Positions 43,710 to 55,316 are shown, numbered from the stretch's first letter. The stretch is DNA of 64,000 nucleotides from Notospermus geniculatus (GCA_002633025.1 NMRB01000964.1:162983-226982); one strand, 5' to 3'. Numbers and translations: made by a program. The notes: generated by a model from the letters alone, not told the origin.

Positions 43710-45185
43710 CGCTTGGAGAAAAGAAAGCAATCTGCTTGCTTGGAGGAAGAGGAAGACTGGAGACACCCAACTGTCCACTACGTAACTTGTTAAACACATA
43801 ATTCATTTACTTCCTTTCTCGTTTAATCAATACTCCAACGTTATTTTTCACATTTGATATCATAAAGGTGAAATCTCTGTTATTCTCCAATGCCATCCGC
43901 TACATGTTAGTAAAAGGTTACCATTAACAAAGTCAAACAATGTATTTCTTTACACAGGCTCATTGGCGGCCGGGTTACTTCAAAGACCAGTACGGGATGA
44001 AAGACCGACATGATTAACAAGGCTAATGAACAAGACTTTGAGGAAAGCAAGGTTCAAAGAAGAATGCTGGCTGGCTTTAGGAAGCCAACAGGATAAAGTG
44101 GCCACCGCAGATCATTTGACGAACGACATATTGGATGTTTTATGGCAAGCCTTATTTTACAGTATAATGCGAATGAGCGACAAGACTACGCAATATGTAC
44201 ATGACCAATTGTATATGCGCGAATCTGGCCCTGTCCTTATAAAGGGAAACATTGATCAGTCTATATGGCCCGGTTGTCTATTCTCGAACTCCTAATCACT
44301 TTTGTCATTGCAACGAAATAGCTTTCTATTGTTGCCAGAATCTCAGCCGATCAAAACTATTTGGAGAATAGACAAGTAATGCCCCTTTGGAACAGAACTG
44401 GGCAAAAGGAAATAGAGAGATGATATCTCCAGACCCCATCTTTGGAACCGTTGGACCACATCATGATAGCAGTATTAGTTTATAAGATTAGGTATGTATA
44501 GGCTACAAAAGGTAGGGTACTGCCAATTTCTTCGGACACGACAAGCATTAGAAGAACGTTACCCCAATTCACCACTGACCTTGCTAAGTGTCCCACATTC
44601 TGTAACACGGAAATAATTCCCACAAGATAGGCATGATAGGGCGAATATCTTTCAGGAAACCATAGACGACGTGCAGAGCCCACGAGACCCCACGAGACAA
44701 TTAGACCTGACGATTTACAGATAATTGACGAATGAGTCTGGTGTGGGTAATACGGTAATTGTTGAACGTTTTTCATTATTCTGAATCTTAAATTGATCAT
44801 ATATTCCGGTTAACGATCGTTCACTTGGAAAATGCCATTACTTCAAGGGAGGATATCTCCTTAGAGATATTACAAATGGCTCTCTGAATAGGTTATTGCT
44901 TAATCTTTATGCATAGAAAAGCATCCTTGTGTGGGAATTTCGGCTCGTGAAGAGAAGACTTTGAAATATCAGCACGATAAGCTTAAGTTTGATTCGTTCA
45001 TTTCGTCTTAATCTTGGCTCGGATGTTCACGGGACAAACGAAGCTGGGGCAAGAAATGATTATTGCTAATTTCATTTGCCTGTTTATTCCATGATACCAG
45101 TAAATCTATTGAGGTTTTTCACCGACCTCACAACTTAATGCCAATGAGCTAATTAATACATAATTAGCCACGTGCTTGGCCGTCA
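43710..45185. other. Intergenic, nothing assigned
   Basis: TATTTCTTTACACAG near 43943-43957 would be a fair splice acceptor, but the frames after it are short and none is clearly coding. Confidence 0.4.
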
Positions 45186-45574
45186 GTAATTTATTTATTT
45201 ATTTATTTATTTATTAAACCTCCTAATTAGGAGAATAAAAACATAACTTAACATACATGAATAAAGCCGATAAAAAGCTAAAAAAAACACGCGTTAAAAG
45301 TTTGACCATAGTGTGCTCAACGAGCCAGCCCTGCCAAACCCGCTGCTGAGAAGGAGACTACGTAATGTGTCTACAATCCCATCCTCCGCAGCGGGGACAA
45401 CAGGCCGGCCCGGTGAGCAACCCCGAAGAGAGAAAGCCAAAGATCAACCAAAGACTGTAGGAGGGTGCCGCTAGGGCATCTACTACTCCCAGAGACCCAC
45501 TTGGCCAGGAGGACAGAATCTTGACGGAAAATGCGTTTAAAAAGTGAGCATTTCAGCTCATTAATGTTACCCAT
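45186..45574 (-). mobile_element. Possible 3' end of a non-LTR retroelement with (TAAA)n tail
   Basis: Read on the minus strand, a GC-rich segment with a 67-codon frame (for example RQDSVLLAKWVSGSSRCPSG) runs into AT-rich sequence and ends in about seven TAAA repeats (45188-45219 on the plus strand). Simple-repeat tails of this kind are known in some non-LTR elements. No reverse-transcriptase motif is visible, so the class is uncertain. Confidence 0.35.
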
Positions 45575-46711
45575 AATGCTTTCAATCCCAAGAGACTCCA
45601 GTAATACACTACTAACTCTATGTAATTCAGCACTAATTGTCTGTTTTTACAACAGACGTGTCATTCAATCATCAGACTGCGGTAGAACATGTGAATTTGA
45701 CAAATCATATATTAAGAAACTGAAATGAAAAAGGTAGTTTGGAAAATATTCCAGTTAAAATCTGATTTCTTTCAGTAAACCCCATGTTGATATGCTAATT
45801 AGGGTGTGACATCACGTGAAGAACCTCTATTGCCAAGTAGTTCCAAAGTGAATCTCGTGAACACGTGTTGGGCCGAACCTAAAGGGTTGGGCCACAAAAA
45901 CTAGATTATAAATTCATTTTTATTCGTAATTAGTCTGATGTCATTACAACCTCACCCATCATAGATCATCATGTCATGATGAAGGCAGAAAAAAGCTCGC
46001 TTCAGAGATAATTTATTCAGGTTTGCCGAGATTGATACGTAGCCTAACATGGTTAATCTGATTTATGATAGCAATAATGAATTCGTGTCTAAAAAAGAAA
46101 TTGCTTCATAAAATACTTGTCGAGACACGTTAGGGATCAGGTAGCACGCCTCCCTCATCCTCGACACGTCGCTCTGTTTTTTATGCTCATGATCTAGACC
46201 TCGCATGGCTGAGTGCAACAAGTTCAGTTTTTTACGAACAAGTAGGTTACATTTATAAATGTACACTGTACGGTCTGTATGAGCTTTAAATCGATGGATG
46301 AAAAAAAAGTGCAATGTACTGTACTTCCAATGTTGCTGACCTGTGTAAACCACATGGACGAACCAGATTACTGAACAACATGAAAAAACAAAGGGTTGGA
46401 AACAACATATCCATCCACATATCATTTCATTCGATTCAGGTTTCAAGCAGTACAGTATCGGTGGCTTGTTCATGGGCTTGGGCGGAGGTCAATGGAGGTG
46501 CAACTCGTCAGATGGCTTGCATTATCTCCAAAATGCCCATTGCTTGCTTCATTTTCGACGTTGTGTAGTGATTGCAACACGAGGTACTTAATGTAACATG
46601 TAGTCAGGGCCTACCAAGAATCAAACAAAAGAGATGTCTGTGAGGGTATTATGTTGCTCCCATGATGGAGGGAGGGGGATCATGACTATACATTCTTGTA
46701 TCCCGCCCGCT
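45575..46711. other. Intergenic, nothing assigned
   Basis: No supported gene. A 136-codon minus frame at 46063-46473 has no recognisable domain. Confidence 0.4.
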
Positions 46712-46919
46712 TTAAGGGTTATGAAAAGTGGCTCGAAATCTAGAATTTTGACCCAAAAAATCTGACTAACTGCACACAAAATTGAGAAAATAAGGCTCGG
46801 GGGCCCTCCTCATGCTTCCCGAGGAGCCCCGAGACTTTTTTTCTCAATTTTGTGTGCAGTAAGTCAGATTTGTTTGCGTCAAAATTTCGAGATTTCGAGT
46901 CACTTTGCATAACCCTTAA
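46712..46919. mobile_element. Foldback MITE, AAGGGTTATG family
   Basis: Left TTAAGGGTTATGAAAAGTGG pairs with right CCACTTTTC-like and CATAACCCTTAA. Inner arms share CTGCACACAAAATTGAGAAA and GGGGC. TTA/TAA lies at the ends. Confidence 0.8.
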
Positions 46920-47199
46920 TACGCACATGTCGGTAGACGCAAAGGGACACAACGCCCCCTACATGTACGTACCTTTACAGGATATTTGAATGATCGCGGC
47001 TTGGACACCATTCGGAAGGTACTATAAGAAACACGATCCAGTATTTTCGTATTGGATATTGCTTGTGGGAAGAGAACATGTGAACAAACAAACGGTAGTA
47101 TGATTTCGAAGCAACTGGCGATCAAGGTGCTCATCCATTAAGGATCAAATTGTTAGCAGAGGGTTTGATGAACCCAAGGTGTTTCATGCAGCCAAGGTT

Positions 47200-47372
47200 G
47201 GCCTGTTTCCACTACAACGGATTCCGCTGCGGTTTGCGGCGCCGGAGCAGTTTTTACAGGCATTGGGATAATTAACATGCCAGGTATTGTTAAACCATCG
47301 AAGGATTATCCCAAACCCTGTGAAAACCGCTCCGGCGCCGCAAACCGCAGCGGAATTAGTGGAAACAGGCCT
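47200..47372. mobile_element. Foldback MITE, GGCCTGTTTCCACTA family
   Basis: Left GGCCTGTTTCCACTACAACG pairs with right TTAGTGGAAACAGGCC. Arms run through TTCCGCTGCGGTTTGCGGCG and CCGGAGC-GTTTTTACAGG. GC-rich. It ends four bases before the next foldback. Confidence 0.85.
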
Positions 47373-47375
47373 TTA

Positions 47376-47510
47376 TAGAGTTTTCGCAATGCCCCCGAAA
47401 CGCCAAACGCGGAAGTCTACCCTTTTGTTCGGTGCTCTCTTCGTGGCATCTTACAATAATGGGTTTGGGGTTTGCGTTGGCGTATCGGGTGCTTTGCGAA
47501 AACTCCCTAT
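47376..47510. mobile_element. GAGTTTTCGCAAAGCCCCCG foldback MITE, copy 1
   Basis: Left TAGAGTTTTCGCAATGCCCC pairs with right GGGTGCTTTGCGAAAACTCCCTA. TA at both ends. Arms include CGAAACGCCAAACGC. The loop holds CGTGGCATCTTACAATAATG. Confidence 0.88.
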
Positions 47511-47826
47511 TATCAAGGCCTCTTTACTCGTTTGTCCAGATTGCGGTGCGATTTACGGATGCGCGCATGAATTGTATGGAGCCAGCTTGGGGGATGATCA
47601 GATTACTGCCCTACGAAGTGTGAAACGCACCAAGTGTCCACTACACCCATTGACATACATGTACTAGTAGATGGCAGGGCTCATTCAGAAATAGACTACA
47701 TTTACCTTGTGCCTCTACGCTTCATTTTACAAACCAACATGCCAAATTTGAGTCGTACAACTTGGGACTTTCCTGAAGAACATGTGACTCTTGGTCATGT
47801 GGACCGGGTGCGCGAAGGCCCAATAC
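47511..47826. other. Spacer between foldback elements
   Basis: About 315 bases without a delimitable feature. Confidence 0.45.
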
Positions 47827-47954
47827 AGAGTTTTCGCAAAGCCCCCGAAACGCCAACGCGAACGTCTGTCCTTTTGTTCGGTGCTCTCTTCGTGGCATCG
47901 AACAATGGGTTTGGCGTTCGCGTTGGCGTTTCGGGGGCCTTGCGAAAACTCCCC
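47827..47954. mobile_element. GAGTTTTCGCAAAGCCCCCG foldback MITE, copy 2
   Basis: Left AGAGTTTTCGCAAAGCCCCC pairs with right GGCCTTGCGAAAACTCCCC. Highly similar to copies 1 and 3-5. Frames on both strands through this stretch are by-products of the palindrome. Confidence 0.88.
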
Positions 47955-47958
47955 AATA

Positions 47959-48097
47959 TTAAGCTGCTTTTCCACGAGGCGTTTGCGGGCGCGGGTGCGA
48001 ATGAAACAGCCAACGTATTTCCCTTTAGCTGTTTCACTCGCACCCACGCCCGCCTCCCATTCCGCGCCCGCAAACGCCTCGTGGAAAAGCAGCTTTA
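47959..48097. mobile_element. Foldback MITE, AAGCTGCTTTTCCACGAGG family
   Basis: Left TTAAGCTGCTTTTCCACGAG and right CTCGTGGAAAAGCAGCTTTA are perfect complements, with arms through GCGTTTGCGGGCGCG. The loop holds two GTTTCA/TGAAAC tracts. It is abutted on both sides by GAGTTTTCGC elements. Confidence 0.87.
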
Positions 48098-48227
48098 GGG
48101 AGTTTTCGCAAAGTCCCTGAAACGCCAACACGAACGCCAATCCCATTGTTCGATACCACAAAGAGAGCAGCGAACAATAGGATAGACGTTCGCGTCGGCG
48201 TTTCGGGGGCTTTGCGAAAACTCTCTA
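48096..48227. mobile_element. GAGTTTTCGCAAAGCCCCCG foldback MITE, copy 3
   Basis: Left TAGGGAGTTTTCGCAAAGTC pairs with right GGCTTTGCGAAAACTCTCTA. It shares its left TA with the end of the preceding element. Confidence 0.88.
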
Positions 48228-48857
48228 GTGAAAAGTAGACCAACGTCCACTTAATGGGGAGGTGAGGAACCAAGAAGCCCTACCATCATGTGCCGGTGAA
48301 CTTCTTGTCTTCTTCGTGGACACCTCTTCACCCGATCCTTCGACTCGACCGTACATGTAATCTTGACATGCTTGATTTGGGAGGCTGTCAATTCGGTCCT
48401 CTTCGAAAATAGAAAATACGGCTTCCTCATACAGTCCAGAATGCACATACATGTACGTCTGATTCTGACCGCTCCTGAGCACTTGGCTCTTCCGAACTGA
48501 ATACGGTCATCAAGTTTGGCACAGAAAATGCAGGTCGCCTCTCCCGAATTGATGATGTGCGGGTAGGAAAGGGCCTTTGGAAACTGCCGTACAATGCACC
48601 TTTATTCGGGCTCACCAACTGATTCATTGAGATGAGTGTTTCGGGTTGTCACTACCGGTAATCTATTATCGACTACTAGCCCTTTTTCCAGGGAAGGAGG
48701 TCTGACCTGTAATCCAAGGTCAAACTATGTGAATAGGGCGAAGCGCTGATCTATAGATCACACCACACCAGCATAACATTTCAATGCTTTTTCTGGGAGC
48801 ATTTTTCTGAGGTCGAATGTCTTGTCTAACAAAAAAAACCCAAGGTTGCTCTTCATT
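48228..48857. other. Intergenic, nothing assigned
   Basis: No supported feature was seen. Confidence 0.4.
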
Positions 48858-49075
48858 GGGCCGATTTTATAAACGATGGCTAAGATAACCATCGGGTTTC
48901 ATTACCCCATAGTTGACAAACTGTTTGCTAACCGAAATAAATTTTTCGATTTTATAAATCGTTGATAGCCAAACATTCTAAAAGTAAAAATTTTTACTTT
49001 GATTAATTAGCGGTTTTCAGAACAGCCGATGGTTAAACCGAGGTTTATCTTAGCTATCGTTTATAAAATCGGCCC
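48858..49075. mobile_element. Foldback MITE, GGGCCGATTTTATAAACGAT family
   Basis: Left GGGCCGATTTTATAAACGAT and right ATCGTTTATAAAATCGGCCC; arms continue through GGCTAAGATAA. ATT flanks both ends. The middle repeats TTTTATAAATCG, perhaps an older internal copy. Confidence 0.83.
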
Positions 49076-49104
49076 ATTGAATTGAATAGGTTTTTGTGAC
49101 TCTG

Positions 49105-49255
49105 AAGGCGGTGACAGACTGGCGCGTAAGCAACGCGTCGGAAAGCATTCAACCAATCAGGGAAGCGGTAGCACGGACCGAAACACCTACCGAACAATCT
49201 GATTGGCGGAACGCCTGCAGGACGCCCCGCGTACGCGCCAGTCTGTCACCGGCTT
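49105..49255. mobile_element. Foldback MITE, GGTGACAGACTGGCGCGTA family
   Basis: Left AAGGCGGTGACAGACTGGCG pairs with right CGCCAGTCTGTCACCGGCTT. The interior has ACCAATCAG and CTGATTGGC, continuing the pairing. Confidence 0.83.
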
Positions 49256-49257
49256 GA

Positions 49258-49377
49258 GGGTCGTATTTTAGAACGTTCCTTAACGTTAAGGTCGACCTTA
49301 AGTCTATTGTAAAACCATCGTGAACAATAGATTTAAGGTGGACCTTAATGTTAAGGAACGTTCTAAAATACGGCCCT
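49258..49377. mobile_element. Foldback MITE, CGTATTTTAGAACGTTCCTTAA family
   Basis: Left GTCGTATTTTAGAACGTTCC and right GGAACGTTCTAAAATACGGCCC form the arms, which continue through TTAACGTTAAGGTCGACC. It closely matches the inner palindrome of 29018-29324. Confidence 0.83.
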
Positions 49378-51324
49378 GAGGGTATCGGCCAAAGAGATCA
49401 CAGCAAAAGTATTCACCCTCAAACGCAAAAAGGCAATAATACCATACCGCACAGTTTCTATTTTTACCAGCAAAGGTCGGACAAACATTAGACAACAAGG
49501 TTTTACTGAGTGACCATTTGAGACAGGACAAGAGCAGGGTAAGACAAACAAAACGAAACTGACAAGTCCGACGTCATTTCTGCGGTTCGCTATTGAAAAA
49601 CAGCTTTAAATGACGTCTTGTACATACATGTAGACGTCGATTCCACTGTACCATTTGCAATCTCTATACATTGCATGATACCAAAAATAGATAAGAGACG
49701 ATCTCTTATCTATTTTTGATGATACTGAGGAAGACTTTTTGAAGGTCTTCACCTTTATTCAAGAAAAACCGACTTCACATGAAAGTAACAACAGAACAAC
49801 CCTTCGTGTTATATGCTAAAATTGAAGTCACTGTTGACTTCGTGTTCACAACTCATAATCGATTCTGTCCTTAAATTGGCATAAATTTGATTTTGTTCTG
49901 ACACTTTGGCTGACAATTTAACCCTCAGCACCAACAATACAACATGACTTACAACATACATGTACTGCTCGTTCGAGTACTTTGTGCACCAAATGTTGTA
50001 CAGCAAAAACAAGAGTTTACTGAAAGCCAATGATTCCGGTTGTCCCTGTCAGGCAAACGATTTCAAGTGGCTCTTCGAAATCGAATCGGCAAACCAGATT
50101 CGCGCAAAAAGGCTTTAGAAGACTTAAAAGGGCATGTCAGATGCAATAAATGTCAAACTTTCGTTTGTTTGCGTTCCTAACTTCGTTAACGCATAGTTCG
50201 AGGCGTCAATTATGCTGTAATGTGGTTTTAAATATCGACATTTTGTGACGGTATTTCCTGGTTGTTCCCATTCCGGATGTTCGAATGCGTTTTGAGCCTA
50301 TAAAATGTTTTCGGCGTGAAATAGTTTTTCTCCTACGGATGAGGTACGCTACGTGTTGACAGTGGTTTCCATTGTGGAGTCATTGACGAAGGACTATTAC
50401 ATTCCCAGATCGGTTTCCCATGCCCCTGCGTTTGGGTACCATTTGTCATGCAAAACTACTCTAGTTTCATAGACTCAACGGTTGCTGGCCTCCCATGGGA
50501 TCGGGTGAACCGTTTTTACGGTAGCCAACAGGAGTCGCTGATGTTGAACGCTGGGTGGGCTGAACGTACACTCAATAATTCAGTGGTATCGGCCTCCGCT
50601 CGAAGCTGTCACCCTCAACCACTGAAACTCTTGGTGCCAAAGTCCGTTTCTGAACTCTAGATGTCACCAGTTGTTGACGAATGCGCTCGATCAACCAGCC
50701 AATGAGCGATCACCCAATAAGAAAATGTTTCATGTTTCCCCCTAGTTGCGTGGAATACTGGTCGCTGATTGGTTGATGACAGTTTGCACCATCTAGCGTT
50801 CAGAAACATGATTTGGCCCCATCTGTGCCAGTGGTTGAGAGCGTATAACTGGTATTAAGCTCGAGGCCACTGGGAACGAGTGTAGGCTGAATGGTGCGCA
50901 AGCGACTTCCACTTATCAAAAATAGCAGTAATAATCAAATTCCTGCTCCAGTTTTCCTTACTCGCAGTGCACCTGCATTTCTGTAATAAGACATAAGGGG
51001 TTGCTGTTTCCAACCTCCGGCCTGTTAGCAAAAAGCAGCATTAACACAAGGTTTCGCAGTAATGGAATAACAAGAAAACAATTGAGTTATGGCGGTTATT
51101 TGTTTGACGGTATCATACAGGTAACGGACTCTAATTGGCAGTAATTTAGATTGAAAGTAACGTTGGAATTCATGTTCCGTGGCATCGATAACAAGATTGA
51201 CACCTGAGCAAGGCTAAATGGAAGAGAAACCAAATATCATGCTCTATACCAATTATTTTCATTGTTTTTTTCCTATCAATAGATTTACGATGAACAGACG
51301 AGATGGAGCCTGAATGTAATGACC
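49378..51324. other. Intergenic with one short perfect hairpin
   Basis: At 49682-49718 CAAAAATAGATAAGAGA and its exact complement are separated by three bases. No gene or other repeat was delimited in this stretch. Confidence 0.55.
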
Positions 51325-51690
51325 TTAGGGACCGTCTCAAAAATACCTTGAATCCAAAGTGTAATTTTTTTCACTTCTGTCTTGACTCCCTCCGCCCCCT
51401 CAGAAGTGAAATTTCGGCATCTAATTGGCTTCACTCATCGGTGGTATTACACAAGTCTTTAAGCTAGCATATGAGTGGTTTCCTCCACCAGACCCCCCCC
51501 CCATAACATAATGAATGTAGTTTTTTTTTCATTATTTCTCTATTTTGAAGAAAGATGTATTTTTTTAGAAATCCCATGAAGCCATTTTTTTCAAGAAGTG
51601 AAATGGTGACCATGAAGTTAGCTACCCCCTCCCCCTAGTGAAAAAAATTACACTTCTTTGGCTTCAACGTATTTTTGAGACGGTCCCTTA
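51325..51690. mobile_element. PIF/Harbinger-like MITE, GGGACCGTCTCAAAAATA family
   Basis: TTA flanks both sides (51325-51327, 51688-51690). Left GGGACCGTCTCAAAAATACC pairs with right GTATTTTTGAGACGGTCCC, and arms continue through AAGTGTAATTTTTTTCACT. The 3-bp TTA duplication fits PIF/Harbinger. Confidence 0.83.
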
Positions 51691-52104
51691 CTGCTCCGAT
51701 TTGCCACCTTGCTCTCGGAGAATACAGCCGGTATTGCAGACCGCCTCACCACTGCCGCTATTCTTGTGGAGGTCTTGGATTTTATACAAAGCACCTCAAG
51801 GTACGCAACCTCAAGAAGATAAGGCAAAAATACGGTCATTTTTTTCCCCGACCACTAAAGTACGCATCCGCTCAGTATGCAGTCAGCATGTAGATGAGTG
51901 TCATCCTGCGGACGGAGATACCTGTGCTGTCAGAATAAGCGGGTCTAAGGACCAAACCAGAGCGACGTAGGTCTGACAGGAATAGCAAGAGATCTTCGAA
52001 TTGTGGAAACTTTCACTGTGTAGCCACTGCTGTCGAGCAAAAGAAGCTCGTAGCGTGTTCGATTACTTCCACCGGCCAGGCACAAGTGTTTTCTCAGACA
52101 AGAA
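51691..52104. other. Intergenic, nothing assigned
   Basis: A 110-codon frame starting at 51638 inside the preceding MITE has no recognisable domain. Confidence 0.4.
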
Positions 52105-52207
52105 GAACGCTGTCGTGTTAGACACGAGTAAAGTATCATGGAGGATGCGCTCTGATTGGCTGATTGTCCGCCATCACACTTTACTCGTGTCTAACACGAC
52201 AGCGTTC
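52105..52207. mobile_element. Short foldback, GAACGCTGTCGTGTTAGACA arms
   Basis: Perfect arms of about 32 bases, GAACGCTGTCGTGTTAGACA then CGAGTAAAGT, around a loop of roughly 39 bases that contains GATTGGCTGATTG. Family unknown. Confidence 0.8.
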
Positions 52208-53006
52208 GATTTTTTTGCATGCCGATGTACACACTGATGTACTGTATGCGAGGGCTGTGTGCATCGACGTTCGGAAGTGACATCATGCTCTGCATGCTGG
52301 GATACTTCCCGAAGTAACCGGTTCAGGGGGAGGGTTAGTAGCGCCTGGCGCGACAGGGCCCAACTTGGAGAACTTCCGGTAATAAAACGCTGTGCTGTAG
52401 GCGCGAGTAAGTTTTCGAACACGCTATTGATGTGTTCCGGTCAGAATAGGAAACTACAAGAAGTAGACTGCCGAAAACACGTTCTACTACTTCTTTCATT
52501 TACCCATTGGAATTACATTTGCCCTAATAGCAGGATAAGGCCACAGCTGTGGTATGACTCCCAGATGAGTCCTGAACGATGATCACCGAGTGTGTATGTA
52601 ACATGTGGAGAGTTTTTCCCACTGGCGTCGACACCAAGGTCGAGATCCAGCGATTTAAAGGCAATCTCACGTTGCTAACTAACACGTCGAGCATTACGGA
52701 AAAAAGAACGTGTTCACGCCCAGATGACGCCATGACCCAGTTTGTTTCATCACGTGACTACTAAAAACAGGTCAAATGGCCGCTGCCCTGGGAATAGCGC
52801 AGAATCGGCTCTAATAAAACGTACTATGAAATCCTTGTCCAGCGAGGAATGTCGCCGATTTCTTCAGGGTGTGATTTCAACATAGTTTTTTTCACTATAA
52901 TACTGTGTTTATAATCGCTATCTACTGCCTGGAACCTTTCTTCAAGTGACAAACTGTGTTTTATTCTTCGGCGGCTACTTATTTTTCAGGAAGGTTCCAA
53001 TCATAT
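52208..53006. other. Intergenic, nothing assigned
   Basis: No supported feature was seen. Confidence 0.45.
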
Positions 53007-53168
53007 ACTGTCAGTGAGCTGACCAATAGGTGTCACTACGGCCCAATTCAATGCATATAGCGGACCCGTTCATTCTTGATCGAGCACCAATCACGTGGAT
53101 TTTCCTGCGTATTGGTCCGCTAGAAATGTGCTGCCATCTTTTGGCAATACGCGCGGCTGACTGCTCCT
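53007..53168. mobile_element. MITE, AGGAGC-GTCAG family, copy 3
   Basis: Shares CTGTCAGTGAG, GACCAATAGGTGTCACTACG and GAGCACCAATCACGTGG with 348-522, and ends CGGCTGACTGCTCCT. The left end has lost its AGGAGC. Confidence 0.75.
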
Positions 53169-54481
53169 AATGACTTGCCCATCAAATCAAAGAAACACAT
53201 TGGCAAATAAATCACAGAATCCCAGTTAACCCGTACATGTAGTTCGACTCTACCACAACCAGGTTAGAGCACGACTGGCTCAGTTCTACACACACCTCGC
53301 GGTGAGGAGAAAATGATATACTCTGTTACCACTTCTTTCCGCACATTCTTCGAACATCTCACTTAGTGTATCCAAGGAATGGCAAAAAGTTGGCAGTGTT
53401 GTGTGTATGGTTAGTCAATTACACCTGCTTTAATAAACAAGCAATCATTGGGAAAGTATGGGGTCTAAACAGTGATTATTGGAGTCGGTGAGAAGAGCGT
53501 TGCTTTTTTTCATTCCCGCAGTAAGGCACAGGTAAATCTCTGTGTTGGTTGTTTATTTCAACGTTTCTCTGCAAAATAATCTAAGATTATGATACCTGGT
53601 GTTTAGCTAAAGCTTCTTTTTTTATTTGTCAGCTTGAGACGATATGGATGGAGGTACTTCGGCACCAACCATGCCAACGATTTAGCTGGCGACATATATG
53701 GTAGGGCAGTTCGCCATGCCACAAGGAGAGTAACACACCAGTCTTCGGGATACATCAGATTTCGGGATCATATGATGCGGGGCAACCTTGTTAATGGTCC
53801 AATGCCGATTCACTTTAACCTTGACCTTAAGTGGTGTCTGCTACTAGCTAGAGGGATTTGCAATTGGATGTATTAGCACTCAATAAATCCGATTTATTGT
53901 ATACATGTACTGTGTGTCGTTTTTGTGCTGTTTTTTGGATGTATTAGTACAAAGGGGGAATGACGCCGGCGTAACACCCCGCCCAGGAAGATGTCGTCTC
54001 TTTTCTCTAGCTGAACTGAAACATTCAACTCTGTAATCATTTTTTTTAAATTCAGGTTTTGGGTACCCTAGACTACCATCAGTAGCACATCAGGTATCTG
54101 AGTTTTTTCCAAGATAACACCAGTTCCATTTCTGTTAACAATGATCTGCAATCTTCATGGAATCTTAGATCAATAGTTTCACCCTCACAATGTCTCGGTC
54201 ATGCCATTAAAGCAAATTAATTTCAGATAATCTGATTAGTAGTTCTAAAATGATTTCGTATTGATTTCGACACATTGGGTAACAAAATCAGTGTTTAGAT
54301 CGATTCAATCGAACGTGAGGGTGTTCAGAAAAAGCTACCAGGAAGAGAGAGACGTCAGGATGACGTTTCTGGCACCTGGCATTTGTCGAAATCAATTTCC
54401 TTTTTAGGAAACAAGATACAGAATAGCACAAAATTGACACACAAAATGATAATAAGCAAGAAGTCAATCTCCAGAATTCAC
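53169..54481. other. Intergenic, nothing assigned
   Basis: An 80-codon frame at 53634-53876 was considered and not accepted as a gene. Nothing else was seen. Confidence 0.4.
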
Positions 54482-54628
54482 GAATTTTCGACCCCAACCG
54501 GGGTCTTTTTCAAGTGGAACTTTATAATCTGAAACTCTAGAAAAGAGTTTTTTTCTAGAAGAGTCTTTTCTAGAGTTTCAGATTGTAAAGTTCCACTTGA
54601 AAAAGACCCCGGTTGGGGTCGAAAATTC
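54482..54628. repeat. Long hairpin with 68-bp arms (GACCCCAACCGGGGTC ends)
   Basis: GAATTTTCGACCCCAACCGG and its complement at the other end begin arms of about 68 bases with about one mismatch; the loop is about 11 bases. The outer tract itself contains the palindrome GACCCCAACCGGGGTC. AATTTCCTTTTTAGGAAACA occurs just before (54391) and TTCCTTTTTAGGAAACA just after (54626), so the flanks are themselves repeated. Confidence 0.88.
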
Positions 54629-54646
54629 CTTTTTAGGAAACACATG

Positions 54647-55316
54647 TACACTGGTGGACAGAAATATTAGGAGAGTGGCCAATTTGAAGTTTGATGTAAG
54701 TTTCTACCTGTTAATGAATGTAATGAACTCAACTTGTGTTCATATATTGTGGGAAGGGTCCTTCTTTCCCCTTGCTACAATTTCAGTGAATTACATCATA
54801 ATCAGTGGCAATTATGCAATGAGGTTAATGACAATATGGCAATTCTCGCCTTGTTCATCAAAGGCATTTACATTAACAAGCAAATACCCGTTTTTCTTCG
54901 TTTTTCCTTAAGAATAAAGCTTTTGATTACTCATGGCTGATGATACACTTGTGTTACATAACATGTCTGACCAGTTACGTCATAACAAGACATGTGTTTA
55001 AATCACTTGAAATTAACAACAATTCACATTGGAAGTGCAGAAATGAAAGTAAAAACGTGATCAAAAATGTGTTCTGGACTTTATTGAAGCCAAAACATTT
55101 CATCTTCATCTGATAGTAGGGAGTTTTCGCAAAGCCCCCGAAACGCCAACGCCAACGCCAATCCCATTGTTCGATACCGTGAAGAAGGCATCGAACAAAA
55201 GGATAGACGTTGGTGTTGGCGTTTCGGGGGCTTTGCGAAAACTCGCTAATAACAGGCAGAAACTTGCATCAAACTTCAAATTGGCCACTGTCCTAATATT
55301 TTTGTCCACCAGTGTA
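54647..55316. mobile_element. Tc1/mariner-like MITE, CACTGGTGGACAGAAATAT family, copy 2 (interrupted)
   Basis: TA-flanked, with the same terminal repeats as 43157-43709 and an interior in reverse orientation. It is 117 bases longer than copy 1 because a GAGTTTTCGC foldback is inserted at 55117-55248 near one end. Confidence 0.88.
55117..55248. mobile_element. GAGTTTTCGCAAAGCCCCCG foldback MITE, copy 4 (nested)
   Basis: Left TAGGGAGTTTTCGCAAAGCC pairs with right GGCTTTGCGAAAACTCGCTA. It lies inside the Tc1-like element, with TA on each side. Confidence 0.9.

Noticed and set aside
43943-44130. Splice-acceptor-like TTTCTTTACACAG followed by short frames
   Set aside because: Three frames remain partly open for only 20-30 codons each and none is clearly coding.
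47634-48273. Overlapping frames of 79-154 codons on both strands
   Set aside because: They arise from three near-perfect palindromic MITEs, so the two strands encode similar strings. No domain is present.
53634-53876. 80-codon frame rich in basic residues
   Set aside because: No domain and no flanking splice signals; length is within chance for this base composition.
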